Shown piece by piece: positions 1 to 7,000 of a DNA stretch of 41,503 bases. The stretch covers positions 1 through 41,503 of the forward strand of contig NZ_FNYA01000011.1 of the NCBI RefSeq assembly GCF_900108955.1, in the 5' to 3' direction. A program made the position numbers and the translations under genes. The stretch is from Flavobacterium terrigena (GTDB lineage: Bacteria > Bacteroidota > Bacteroidia > Flavobacteriales > Flavobacteriaceae). Each line of letters begins with the position of its first letter. Position 1 is the first letter of the stretch. The notes under the pieces were generated by a model that was given only the letters and a program-made list of their open reading frames with translations, made no database searches and was not told the DNA's origin.

Positions 1-12
1 AACGGGACGCGA

Positions 13-261
13 TTACTGTTCATAAAACCCAACGGAAATTAAATATCGTTTAGCTCCGTAAGCTTTTATCTTTTTCTCTAAAATTATAGCATCACTCCTA
101 TTTGGCAAACTAAATGAAGTAATTAACTCCCAAGGAATTCCATTTTTAGTTGACAAAGAATAACCAGAATTATGACGACGCAACCTATCTTCCATATTAT
201 TTGTCTGACCAATATAATATTTTCCTTTCGATAAACTGTAGAGAATATAAACGCAAAACAT
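13..261 (-). CDS. Small GIY-YIG nuclease-domain protein
   Basis: An 82-residue protein that is a single GIY-YIG domain. The first strand reads VYIL, followed by KYYIGQT (residues 14-20), the helix arginine in EDRLRRH (around R26) and the likely metal-binding Glu in LEKKIK (E62). Members of this UvrC/URI-like family cleave DNA or are orphan single-domain proteins of unknown role. The frame stays open upstream through the tRNA-Pro gene to position 351, but no protein should start inside a tRNA. The ATG at 261 gives the family start MFCVYIL. That ATG lies only 13 bases beyond the T-run of the tRNA terminator, so expression probably depends on readthrough from the tRNA promoter. Its substrate is unknown. 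Confidence 0.85.
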   Translation of the reverse strand: MFCVYILYSLSKGKYYIGQTNNMEDRLRRHNSGYSLSTKNGIPWELITSFSLPNRSDAIILEKKIKAYGAKRYLISVGFYEQ

Positions 262-280
262 AAAATTAAAGAAATAAAAA

Positions 281-308
281 AAGGAGAATTCATAAATGAA
301 TTCTCCTT
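281..308 (-). terminator. Intrinsic terminator of tRNA-Pro
   Basis: Perfect 13-bp inverted repeat (AAGGAGAATTCAT / ATGAATTCTCCTT) with a 2-base loop. On the minus strand it is followed by a T-rich run (271-280). It sits 3 bases beyond the tRNA 3' end and directly ahead of the GIY-YIG start codon. Confidence 0.85.
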
Positions 309-311
309 TGT

Positions 312-385
312 CGGGGTGGCAGGATTCGAACCTGCGGCCTCCTGCTCCCAAAGCAGGCGCGATAACCGGGCTACGCTACACCCCG
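312..385 (-). tRNA. tRNA-Pro (anticodon TGG)
   Basis: On the minus strand this 74-base sequence folds as a complete tRNA. The acceptor stem is CGGGGTG/CACCCCG-like, the D arm follows TAGC, and the anticodon stem CCTGC/GCAGG encloses loop TTTGGGA, so the anticodon is TGG, reading Pro CCA/CCN. The T arm contains GTTCGAATC. The 3' CCA is not encoded, which is usual in Bacteroidota. Confidence 0.95.
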
Positions 386-397
386 TGAATGCGAGTG

Positions 398-428
398 CAA
401 ATATAAATCTTTTTTCATACAATCAAAA
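398..428 (-). promoter_or_regulatory. Promoter of tRNA-Pro
   Basis: On the minus strand, TATATTTG (398-405) matches the Bacteroidota -7 consensus TAnnTTTG. TTTTG (424-428) lies 18 bases upstream as the -33 element. The predicted start site lies a few bases ahead of the tRNA 5' end. The block GTGCAAATATAA is repeated at the tRNA-His promoter. Confidence 0.75.
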
Positions 429-506
429 CATAATGTGAAGTTTTTTACAATTAATAATTCTATCATATTTAAACAGAAGTCTATAAATAAAAAGCAATAT
501 TATTTC

Positions 507-514
507 TATATTTG
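507..514 (+). promoter_or_regulatory. -7 promoter element of udk operon
   Basis: TATATTTG followed by C matches TAnnTTTG and lies 28 bases ahead of the udk ATG. I see no clear -33 TTG at the usual spacing. Confidence 0.55.
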
Positions 515-541
515 CCAATCAGTAAACCAACACATTAATAT

Positions 542-1153
542 ATGTTAATTATAGGCATTGCAGGCGGAACAGGAAGTGGGAAAACTACTGTTGTACATCA
601 AATTATGAACGAACTTCCTTCAACCGAAGTGGGTATTATTTCTCAAGATTCTTATTATAAAGAAACTACTAATTTGTCTTACGACGAACGTTCTAAAATT
701 AATTTTGATCATCCACGTGCGATTGATTTCGAATTACTAATCCAACATTTAAAAGATTTAAAAGCTGGAAAAGTAATCAATCAACCTATTTATTCTTTCA
801 TTACACATAACCGAACTGACGACACCATTACGACTCATCCAAGAAAAGTAATGATTGTAGAAGGAATCCTAATATTTACCAATCCAGAAATTCGCGATTT
901 ATTTGACATTAAAGTCTTTGTTCACGCCGATTCAGACGAACGATTAATTCGTCGTTTAAAACGTGACATCGCAGAACGCGGAAGAGATATGGAAGAAGTT
1001 TTGTCAAGATATCAAAATACGCTTAAACCAATGCACGAGCAATTTATCGAGCCAACAAAAGCATTCGCAGATATTATCATTCCAAACGACAAATATAACA
1101 CGGTGGCTATTGATGTCGTTCGTGCCGTAATTAACCAACGTATCGAAAAATAA
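542..1153 (+). CDS. udk: Uridine kinase
   Basis: A 203-residue cytosolic enzyme that phosphorylates uridine and cytidine to UMP and CMP in pyrimidine salvage. The P-loop GGTGSGKT is at residues 8-15. The SQDSYY substrate-binding segment and the NFDHP motif typical of uridine kinases follow, then the lid arginines in RLIRRLKRDIAERGR. Length and motif order match the family. The ATG is the first in frame after a TAnnTTTG promoter. The stop overlaps the next start by one base (TAATG), so the two genes are translationally coupled. Distinguished from phosphoribulokinase by length and by the DHP segment. Confidence 0.95.
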   Translation: MLIIGIAGGTGSGKTTVVHQIMNELPSTEVGIISQDSYYKETTNLSYDERSKINFDHPRAIDFELLIQHLKDLKAGKVINQPIYSFITHNRTDDTITTHPRKVMIVEGILIFTNPEIRDLFDIKVFVHADSDERLIRRLKRDIAERGRDMEEVLSRYQNTLKPMHEQFIEPTKAFADIIIPNDKYNTVAIDVVRAVINQRIEK

Positions 1154-1506
1154 TGTTTAAAAGATTTCAAATATTAGTACAAAAAATCCCTTTCCTAAGT
1201 TTTTTAGGAAACAAGTACTATTTGATTCTTATAGCTTTCATCGTTTGGATGTTGTTTTTCGACAATTATTCGTATTTCGAACACCGTTTTCTGAACCAAC
1301 AAATCGACGAATTAAACGACAATAAAAAATACTATCAATCGGAAATCACAAAAGACAGTATCAAAATAAAGCATTTAAAAAACGATAATATGATTGAAAA
1401 ATATGCTCGCGAAAAATACTTTATGAAAAAAGATAGCGAAGATATTTACATCATTGAATTCGAAGAAGATAAAATTAAAGATAGTGTATTAGAAGCAGAA
1501 AATTAA
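1153..1506 (+). CDS. FtsB/DivIC-like septum formation initiator protein
   Basis: A 117-residue bitopic membrane protein. It has a short cytoplasmic N terminus, one transmembrane helix around residues 21-38 (KYYLILIAFIVWMLFF), a periplasmic coiled coil around 45-80 rich in Asn, Asp and Lys, and then the segment MIEKYAREKYFMKKDSEDIY. That last segment matches the conserved YAREKY-MKK region of the FtsB/DivIC family. Family members bridge FtsL and FtsQ and activate septal peptidoglycan synthesis. Its start overlaps the udk stop (TAATG), and the pairing is common in Flavobacteria. FtsB and DivIC cannot be separated from sequence alone. Confidence 0.88.
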   Translation: MFKRFQILVQKIPFLSFLGNKYYLILIAFIVWMLFFDNYSYFEHRFLNQQIDELNDNKKYYQSEITKDSIKIKHLKNDNMIEKYAREKYFMKKDSEDIYIIEFEEDKIKDSVLEAEN

Positions 1507-1520
1507 CGTTTCAAAATACC

Positions 1521-1608
1521 TGTCTTCCTGCTGTCCGCTATATCTTAACACCCTTGAAGGGTTTGAAACCCTCCAAGGGTGTTAAGGATGCCGCTACCAT
1601 CAGGGCTA
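1521..1608. repeat. REP-like palindromic interspersed element, copy 1
   Basis: Core inverted repeat with 21-base arms (1544-1564 and 1566-1586) and one mismatch. It is flanked by conserved-looking boxes. Read on the minus strand the order is TAGCCCTGATGG, AGCGGCATCC, palindrome, ATATAGCGGA, GCAGGA. Copy 2 at 16483-16578 has the same box order around an unrelated palindrome. It fills the gap between the FtsB-like gene and mutA and may act as a terminator or mRNA-stabilising hairpin. Confidence 0.7.
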
Positions 1609-1643
1609 AATAACCACAATAAAGTTTAAAACACGTACCTAAA

Positions 1644-3008
1644 ATGAGTGCAACAAACTTATTCTCAGATTTTGAACCTGTTTCATCTAAACAATGGAAA
1701 CAGCAAATTCAATTTGAACTAAAAGGAGCCGATTATAACGAAACGCTAATTTGGGAAAGTCCAGAAGGCATCAAAGTGAAACCTTTTTACCATTCCGACG
1801 AAGAAATTACCACTTTCACATCCAATACTAAAGCGACAGAATTCACCATTTTGCAAAACATTTTCGTCCACGATATTCAAATGTCGAACCGAAAAGCAAA
1901 AGACAGTTTAAGTCGTGGTGCAGAAAGTATTCGTTTTACAATCGAATCAGATAAAATTGAAGTTACGAAACTAATGCACGATTTGCCATTAGAAAACGTA
2001 ACGTACTATTTTAATTTACCTTTTCTTTCAACGGAATATGTAAAATTATTAAACGATTTCGCTTCAAGTAACAAAGCTCATTTCATCATTCAAAATGATC
2101 CAATCGGACAATTATGTAAAGAAGGAAATTGGTTTGAAAATCTAAATCCAGATTTAGAAAAACTAAACGAAATCTCAAAAAATACAACAAACGCCTTTCT
2201 AAATATTCAATCTGGAATTTACCAAAATGCCGGTGCGAATATGGTGCAACAATTGGCTTACACGTTAGCACACGTTAACGAATATTTCAATCGAATTTCA
2301 GCAATAAACCAACCCATTACAGTTGAAGTAACTGTTGGGACAAATTATTTCTTCGAAATTGCTAAACTTCGTGCTTTACGTTTGTTATTCAAAACGTTAG
2401 CTGTAGAATACAATCATAATTTCGATTGTCATATCATCGCAACACCAACAAAACGTAACAAAACCTTATACGATTACAACGTAAACATGTTACGAACTAC
2501 AACCGAATGTATGTCGGCTATTTTAGGTGGCGCGAATGCCGTTTCTAACTTAGCTTACGATGCCATTTATCATAAAGACAACGAATTTGGTGATAGAATT
2601 TCACGAAATCAATTGTTAGTTTTAAAAGAAGAAAGTTATTTCGATAAAGTAAATAATCCTTCGGATGGTGCGTATTACATCGAAACCTTAACGGAACAAT
2701 TAGCAGAAAAAGCCTTAGAATTATTCAAAGAAATTGAAGCAAATGGTGGTTTCATCACGCAATTGATTGAAGGAACGATTCAAAGAAAAATTTCAGAAAG
2801 CGCTCAAAAAGAACAAGATTTATTCGATTCTGGTAAAGAAATTTTACTAGGAACCAACAAATATCCAAATCCAAACGACAAAATGAAACACGATTTAGAG
2901 TTGTTTCCTTTCGTAAAATCAAAAGACAAAAAAACACTAATCGCTCCGATTATCGAAAAACGACTATCGGAAAAATTAGAACAAGAACGATTGGCATTAG
3001 AAGAATAA
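1644..3008 (+). CDS. mutA: Methylmalonyl-CoA mutase, small (beta) subunit
   Basis: A 454-residue partner of the B12-dependent mutase that interconverts methylmalonyl-CoA and succinyl-CoA in propionate metabolism. It has a mutase-type TIM barrel but no C-terminal cobalamin domain. The barrel segments EVTVGTNYFFEIAKLRALR (about 228-246) and TTECMSAILGGANAVSNL parallel segments of MutB downstream, as expected for the ancient duplication. No DxHxxG motif is present, so the subunit is structural and not catalytic. The ATG gives the usual N terminus NLFSDFEPVSSKQWK. It lies in the udk - ftsB-like - mutA - mutB order. Confidence 0.93.
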   Translation: MSATNLFSDFEPVSSKQWKQQIQFELKGADYNETLIWESPEGIKVKPFYHSDEEITTFTSNTKATEFTILQNIFVHDIQMSNRKAKDSLSRGAESIRFTIESDKIEVTKLMHDLPLENVTYYFNLPFLSTEYVKLLNDFASSNKAHFIIQNDPIGQLCKEGNWFENLNPDLEKLNEISKNTTNAFLNIQSGIYQNAGANMVQQLAYTLAHVNEYFNRISAINQPITVEVTVGTNYFFEIAKLRALRLLFKTLAVEYNHNFDCHIIATPTKRNKTLYDYNVNMLRTTTECMSAILGGANAVSNLAYDAIYHKDNEFGDRISRNQLLVLKEESYFDKVNNPSDGAYYIETLTEQLAEKALELFKEIEANGGFITQLIEGTIQRKISESAQKEQDLFDSGKEILLGTNKYPNPNDKMKHDLELFPFVKSKDKKTLIAPIIEKRLSEKLEQERLALEE

Positions 3009-3009
3009 A

Positions 3010-3216
3010 TTGGAAAATTTTTTCATTATTTCTTGGTTACTTTCAGGTATTGCAATAGTCTTCGGATTAATTTACTTGATAATTGGCATAACAAATAAGA
3101 ATTGGAAAAAAATTTCAATAGCAATAGTAAGTTTAGCTTTAGGAATAGCATTTTATTATTTGCCTTATTTCTTTATATTAAACGATTTAGCAAAAGCATT
3201 CAAATTAAATTCATAG
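3010..3216 (+). CDS. Small two-helix membrane protein between mutA and mutB
   Basis: A 68-residue hydrophobic protein with two predicted transmembrane helices (about 5-27 and 36-57) separated by the basic loop TNKNWKK. The only plausible start is TTG, one base after the mutA stop; the reading frame contains no ATG. The frame ends 12 bases before mutB. I do not recognise the family. Position suggests co-expression with the mutase, but nothing in the sequence links it to B12 or acyl-CoA chemistry. It is real if the TTG is used by coupled reinitiation; otherwise this is a conserved open spacer. Confidence 0.6.
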   Translation: MENFFIISWLLSGIAIVFGLIYLIIGITNKNWKKISIAIVSLALGIAFYYLPYFFILNDLAKAFKLNS

Positions 3217-3228
3217 TGATTTAAAAAA

Positions 3229-5352
3229 ATGAGAAAGAACATACAACATATAACATTAAAGCAATCAGCTGACAGCCAAAAACCAACAGCTAATAGCTCT
3301 TTTGAAACAGCCGAAAAAATCGATATAAAACCAACATACACTAAAGAAGATATTTCTGATTTAGAACATCTTGGTTTTGGAGCTGGTTTTGCACCGAACT
3401 TACGCGGACCATACGCTACAATGTATGTACGCCGACCTTGGACAGTTCGTCAATATGCCGGATTTTCAACTGCGGAAGAAAGTAATGCTTTCTACAGAAG
3501 AAATTTAGCTGCCGGACAAAAAGGTTTATCAGTTGCCTTCGATTTAGCCACACACCGTGGTTACGATTCAGATCATATTCGTGTACAAGGTGATGTTGGA
3601 AAAGCGGGAGTGGCCATTGATTCTGTGGAAGATATGAAAATTCTTTTCGATCAAATTCCACTAGATGAAATGTCGGTTTCAATGACGATGAACGGTGCGG
3701 TTTTACCAATTATGGCTTTCTACATTGTGGCTGCTGAAGAACAAGGTGTAGCTCCTAACCTATTATCAGGAACCATTCAAAACGATATTTTGAAGGAATT
3801 CATGGTGCGAAATACCTACATTTATCCACCAACACCTTCTATGCAAATTATTGCAGATATTTTCGAATATACGAGTAATAATATGCCAAAATTCAACTCG
3901 ATTTCTATTTCGGGATATCACATGCAAGAAGCAGGTGCAACGGCCGATATTGAATTAGCCTACACACTTGCCGATGGTTTAGAATACATCAGAACTGGAT
4001 TATCAACAGGTATGAAAATTGATGAATTCGCGCCTCGCCTATCTTTCTTTTGGGCGATTGGAATGAATCATTTTATGGAAATTGCCAAAATGCGTGCAGG
4101 ACGTATGCTTTGGGCGAAATTACTAAAACAATTCAATCCAAAAGACGAAAAATCATTAGCGTTACGTACGCATTGTCAGACTTCTGGTTGGAGTTTAACC
4201 GAACAAGATCCATTCAATAACGTAGCTCGTACAGCAATTGAAGCGGCTGCAGCTGCATTCGGAGGAACACAATCTTTACATACAAATGCCTTGGATGAAG
4301 CGATTGCTTTACCAACAGATTTCTCAGCTCGAATTGCTCGTAATACACAGATTTTCTTGCAAGAAGAAACTAAAATCTGTAAAACGGTTGATCCTTGGGC
4401 GGGAAGTTATTATGTAGAAAGTTTAACGGCTGAAATTACTGAAAAAGCGTGGGTGTTAATTGAAGAAGTAGAATCGCTTGGTGGAATGACAAAAGCCATT
4501 GAAGCTGGAATTCCGAAATTGCGTATTGAAGAAGCTGCTGCTCGTAAGCAAGCACGTATTGATAGCACGCAAGATATTATTGTAGGTGTTAACAAATACC
4601 GTTTAGAAAAAGAAGATCCGTTACACATTTTAGATGTGGATAACGACATGGTGCGCAAGCAACAAGTGGCACGATTAGCCGACATAAAAGCAAGCAGAGA
4701 CTCAGCAAAAGCTGCAAAAAGCATACAAGATTTAACAGAGTGTGCGAAAACCGGAAACGGAAATTTATTAGCTTTAGCAGTAGAAGCTGCGAGAAATAGA
4801 GTAACTTTAGGGGAAATTAGTGATGCTTTAGAGGTAGTTTTCGGACGACACAAAGCTCAAATTAAATCGATAAGTGGCGTGTATAGTAATGCAATAAAAA
4901 ATGACGAAAGTTTTGAAAAAGCAAAACAATTAGCCAACGACTTCGCCAAAAAAGAAGGTAGAAGACCAAGGATTATGATTGCTAAAATGGGTCAAGACGG
5001 ACACGACCGTGGTGCAAAAGTTGTAGCCACAGGTTATGCCGATGTAGGTTTTGATGTGGATATTGGTCCATTATTTCAAACTCCTGCCGAAGCGGCGAAA
5101 CAAGCCGTGGAAAATGACGTACATATTTTAGGTGTTTCCTCATTAGCTGCAGGACACAAAACCTTAGTACCACAAGTAATTGAAGAACTAAAAAAATACG
5201 GCCGTGAAGACATTATGGTAATTGTAGGTGGAGTTATCCCAGCACAAGATTACCAATATCTATTTGACGCCGGAGCCGTTGCCGTTTTTGGTCCTGGAAC
5301 CAAAATTAGTGAGGCGGCTATTAGTATTTTAGAGGTGCTTATTGAGGATTAA
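3229..5352 (+). CDS. mutB: Methylmalonyl-CoA mutase, large (catalytic) subunit
   Basis: A 707-residue cobalamin-dependent isomerase (methylmalonyl-CoA to succinyl-CoA). The N-terminal TIM barrel starts around [25 protein letters not shown] and contains the substrate-side segments [13 protein letters not shown] and [13 protein letters not shown]. The C-terminal B12 domain has GQDGHDRG with lower axial ligand H592, then the GVSSLAAGH and GGVIP loops of the family. It pairs with MutA upstream. Residues 10-25 are an unusual low-complexity stretch ([16 protein letters not shown]) encoded by AGCTGACAGC/AACAGCTAATAGCT-like repeats; see findings. A terminator follows at 5401. Confidence 0.96.
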   Translation: MRKNIQHITLKQSADSQKPTANSSFETAEKIDIKPTYTKEDISDLEHLGFGAGFAPNLRGPYATMYVRRPWTVRQYAGFSTAEESNAFYRRNLAAGQKGLSVAFDLATHRGYDSDHIRVQGDVGKAGVAIDSVEDMKILFDQIPLDEMSVSMTMNGAVLPIMAFYIVAAEEQGVAPNLLSGTIQNDILKEFMVRNTYIYPPTPSMQIIADIFEYTSNNMPKFNSISISGYHMQEAGATADIELAYTLADGLEYIRTGLSTGMKIDEFAPRLSFFWAIGMNHFMEIAKMRAGRMLWAKLLKQFNPKDEKSLALRTHCQTSGWSLTEQDPFNNVARTAIEAAAAAFGGTQSLHTNALDEAIALPTDFSARIARNTQIFLQEETKICKTVDPWAGSYYVESLTAEITEKAWVLIEEVESLGGMTKAIEAGIPKLRIEEAAARKQARIDSTQDIIVGVNKYRLEKEDPLHILDVDNDMVRKQQVARLADIKASRDSAKAAKSIQDLTECAKTGNGNLLALAVEAARNRVTLGEISDALEVVFGRHKAQIKSISGVYSNAIKNDESFEKAKQLANDFAKKEGRRPRIMIAKMGQDGHDRGAKVVATGYADVGFDVDIGPLFQTPAEAAKQAVENDVHILGVSSLAAGHKTLVPQVIEELKKYGREDIMVIVGGVIPAQDYQYLFDAGAVAVFGPGTKISEAAISILEVLIED

Positions 5353-5357
5353 CCTCA

Positions 5358-5391
5358 ACGTCATTGCGAGAGAAACGAAGCAATCTCATAA
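5358..5391. repeat. GTCATTGCGAG-type interspersed repeat fragment
   Basis: The segment CGTCATTGCGAG, then AGAAACGAAGCAATCTC, resembles a dispersed intergenic motif common in Bacteroidota genomes (GTCATTGCGAGgaACGAAGCAATCT). ATTGC and GCAAT form the arms of a short hairpin. It lies between the mutB stop and the terminator. Recognition is from memory of the motif, not from a search. Confidence 0.5.
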
Positions 5392-5400
5392 TCAAACATA

Positions 5401-5434
5401 AAAAAAACACCAGCAGAAATGTTGGTGTTTTTTT
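5401..5434 (+). terminator. Intrinsic terminator after mutB
   Basis: AAAAAAACACCA / TGGTGTTTTTTT form a 12-bp stem, extendable by a G-U and a C-G pair, ending in seven Ts. Its symmetry would also allow it to work on the minus strand. Confidence 0.85.
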
Positions 5435-5463
5435 ATGCTTAAAACTTGTTAACAACTATAGAA

Positions 5464-5504
5464 GTTACGCATACAATTGTAAGCGGGTCAATTGTATGCA
5501 TAAC
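5464..5504. promoter_or_regulatory. Putative C-protein operator (16-bp inverted repeat)
   Basis: GTTACGCATACAATTG (5464-5479) and CAATTGTATGCATAAC (5489-5504) are inverted repeats matching at 15 of 16 positions with a 9-base spacer. Each arm contains the palindrome CAATTG; the left one extends to TACAATTGTA. The element ends 15 bases before the chosen start of the HTH controller gene. Such twin dyads ahead of a controller gene are typical of autoregulated R-M operons. The operator role is inferred. Confidence 0.6.
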
Positions 5505-5519
5505 AATAAATTTATAAAC

Positions 5520-5741
5520 ATGAATATTAAAGAAAAATTCGGACAAAAAGTTAAGATGCTTAGAGAAGAAAAGAACATTTCTATTGAGCATTTAGCTAAT
5601 ATTTCCAATGTTGACAGAAACTACATTTCTGATATTGAGAAAGGCAAAAGAAATGTTTCCATAGAGATTATGGAAAAGATTATTTGTGCTTTTGAAACTG
5701 ATTTTACAACGTTTTTCAATGATAAAAATTTTAAGAAATGA
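5520..5741 (+). CDS. XRE-family controller (C) protein of the R-M system
   Basis: A 73-residue helix-turn-helix regulator. The HTH covers about residues 17-40 (SIEHLANISNVDRNYISDIEKGKR), the canonical lambda-repressor-like Cro/C1 fold, followed by NVSIEIMEKIICAFETDFTTFF. Size and position ahead of a methyltransferase fit controller proteins that delay endonuclease expression. The frame is open further upstream, but that would run through the terminator and the inverted repeat. The ATG at 5520 gives the normal C-protein N terminus MNIKEKFGQKVKMLRE. An in-frame ATG at 5496 lies inside the right operator arm and is less likely. The stop overlaps the methyltransferase start (ATGA). Confidence 0.88.
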   Translation: MNIKEKFGQKVKMLREEKNISIEHLANISNVDRNYISDIEKGKRNVSIEIMEKIICAFETDFTTFFNDKNFKK

Positions 5742-7000
5742 TGATGAAAGAGACAGTATCAATAGATGAATTTGACGGAAAAAAATTCAAAATTCGTTTT
5801 GTAGAAGAAGACGATAATAGAAAAGCTGTATTAACGCACTACTTACATAATTATCATAATGGCGTAAAAAAACATTATGAAAAAGAAGCCATTGAATATT
5901 TAGAACAAATTGTTGAGTATAAAAATGAAACTGAAGAATTAAATTTAGTATCTGATGTTGCATTACAACAATTATTATTTGAAGTTGAAGATGTACCTTT
6001 TCCAACTCCTGAAAATTATACTTTTAAATTTATTGATTTATTTGCAGGAATTGGTGGATTTAGAATAGCCTTACAAAACTTAGGAGGAAAATGTGTTTTT
6101 ACAAGTGAATGGGACGAAAACGCTAAGAAAACATATAGAGCTAATTTCGGAGAAACTCCATTTGGTGATATCACAAAAGAAAGTACAAAATCATTTATTC
6201 CAAATGACTTTAATGTCCTTTGTGGAGGATTTCCATGTCAGCCTTTTTCTCATGCCGGATTAAAAAAAGGTTTTGAAGACACTAGAGGAACTTTATTTTT
6301 TGATGTTGCAGATATAATAAATAGAAGAATTGAAAATAAAAATCCAATTGATGTAATATTTCTTGAAAATGTAAAAGGCTTAAAAAATCACGATAAAGGA
6401 AATACTTTAAAAACAATAATTAAAACTTTAAATAATTTAGGATATGAAGTTAAATCCGAAATATTAAATTCTAAAAATTTTGGACTTCCTCAAAATCGTG
6501 AAAGATTATTTATTGTTGCTTGGTTGAAAAACAAAGACAAAACATTTAATTTCCCTTTAGGAATTGATAATGAAGAAAATATTTTATATAAAAAAGACGA
6601 TTTAATTAAAATCAAACCAACCAAAGTTGGAGATATTCTAATTAAAAACCCAGATAATAAGTATACTATATCAGACAAATTATTTGCTGGACATTTAAGA
6701 AGAAGAAAAGAACATAAAGAAAAAGGAAATGGATTTGGATTTTCTTCATTCGATAAAAATGCTCCATATACAAGTACAATTTCTGCAAGATATTATAAGG
6801 ACGGAAGCGAAATATTGATTGAACAAAAAGATAATAATCCAAGAAAATTGACACCGAGAGAAGCAGCAAATTTACAAGGCTATCCTAAAGGTTTTGTAAT
6901 TCCTGTTTCAGACACACAAGCTTATAGACAATTTGGTAATAGTGTTTCTGTTCCTGTTATCCAAACAGTATTTAATGAGATTAAAAAACAACTATTATGA
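5738..7000 (+). CDS. DNA cytosine-5 methyltransferase
   Basis: A 420-residue type II m5C methyltransferase. Motif I is FIDLFAGIGGF (about 98-108) for AdoMet binding. Motif IV is GGFPCQPFS with catalytic C167. Motif VI is FLENVKG with E210, motif VIII is QNRERLFIV, motif IX is RKLTPREAANLQGYP, and motif X is AYRQFGNSVSVPV. The region between VIII and IX is the target-recognition domain and is fairly short. About 95 charged residues precede motif I, which is unusual because most m5C enzymes start within about 20 residues of it. It overlaps the C gene and the McrB-like gene by 4 bases each (ATGA). It protects host DNA from the downstream nuclease. The recognition sequence cannot be read from the protein. 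Confidence 0.95.
   Translation: MMMKETVSIDEFDGKKFKIRFVEEDDNRKAVLTHYLHNYHNGVKKHYEKEAIEYLEQIVEYKNETEELNLVSDVALQQLLFEVEDVPFPTPENYTFKFIDLFAGIGGFRIALQNLGGKCVFTSEWDENAKKTYRANFGETPFGDITKESTKSFIPNDFNVLCGGFPCQPFSHAGLKKGFEDTRGTLFFDVADIINRRIENKNPIDVIFLENVKGLKNHDKGNTLKTIIKTLNNLGYEVKSEILNSKNFGLPQNRERLFIVAWLKNKDKTFNFPLGIDNEENILYKKDDLIKIKPTKVGDILIKNPDNKYTISDKLFAGHLRRRKEHKEKGNGFGFSSFDKNAPYTSTISARYYKDGSEILIEQKDNNPRKLTPREAANLQGYPKGFVIPVSDTQAYRQFGNSVSVPVIQTVFNEIKKQLL

Noticed and set aside
123..422. 99-codon minus-strand frame across the tRNA-Pro gene
   Set aside because: It runs through the tRNA and its terminator in another frame. The text VARLSRLLWEQEAAGSNPATPTKE is a typical false translation of a tRNA.
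1507..1643. Cobalamin riboswitch ahead of mutA
   Set aside because: I see no B12-box-like sequence; the gap is filled by the REP-like palindromic element.
4410..4853. 147-codon minus-strand frame within mutB
   Set aside because: Antisense shadow of a strongly conserved coding region; no motif and no promoter.
5364..5519. Extended N terminus for the controller protein
   Set aside because: The extra codons read through the mutB terminator and the putative operator; the conserved HTH protein starts at 5520.
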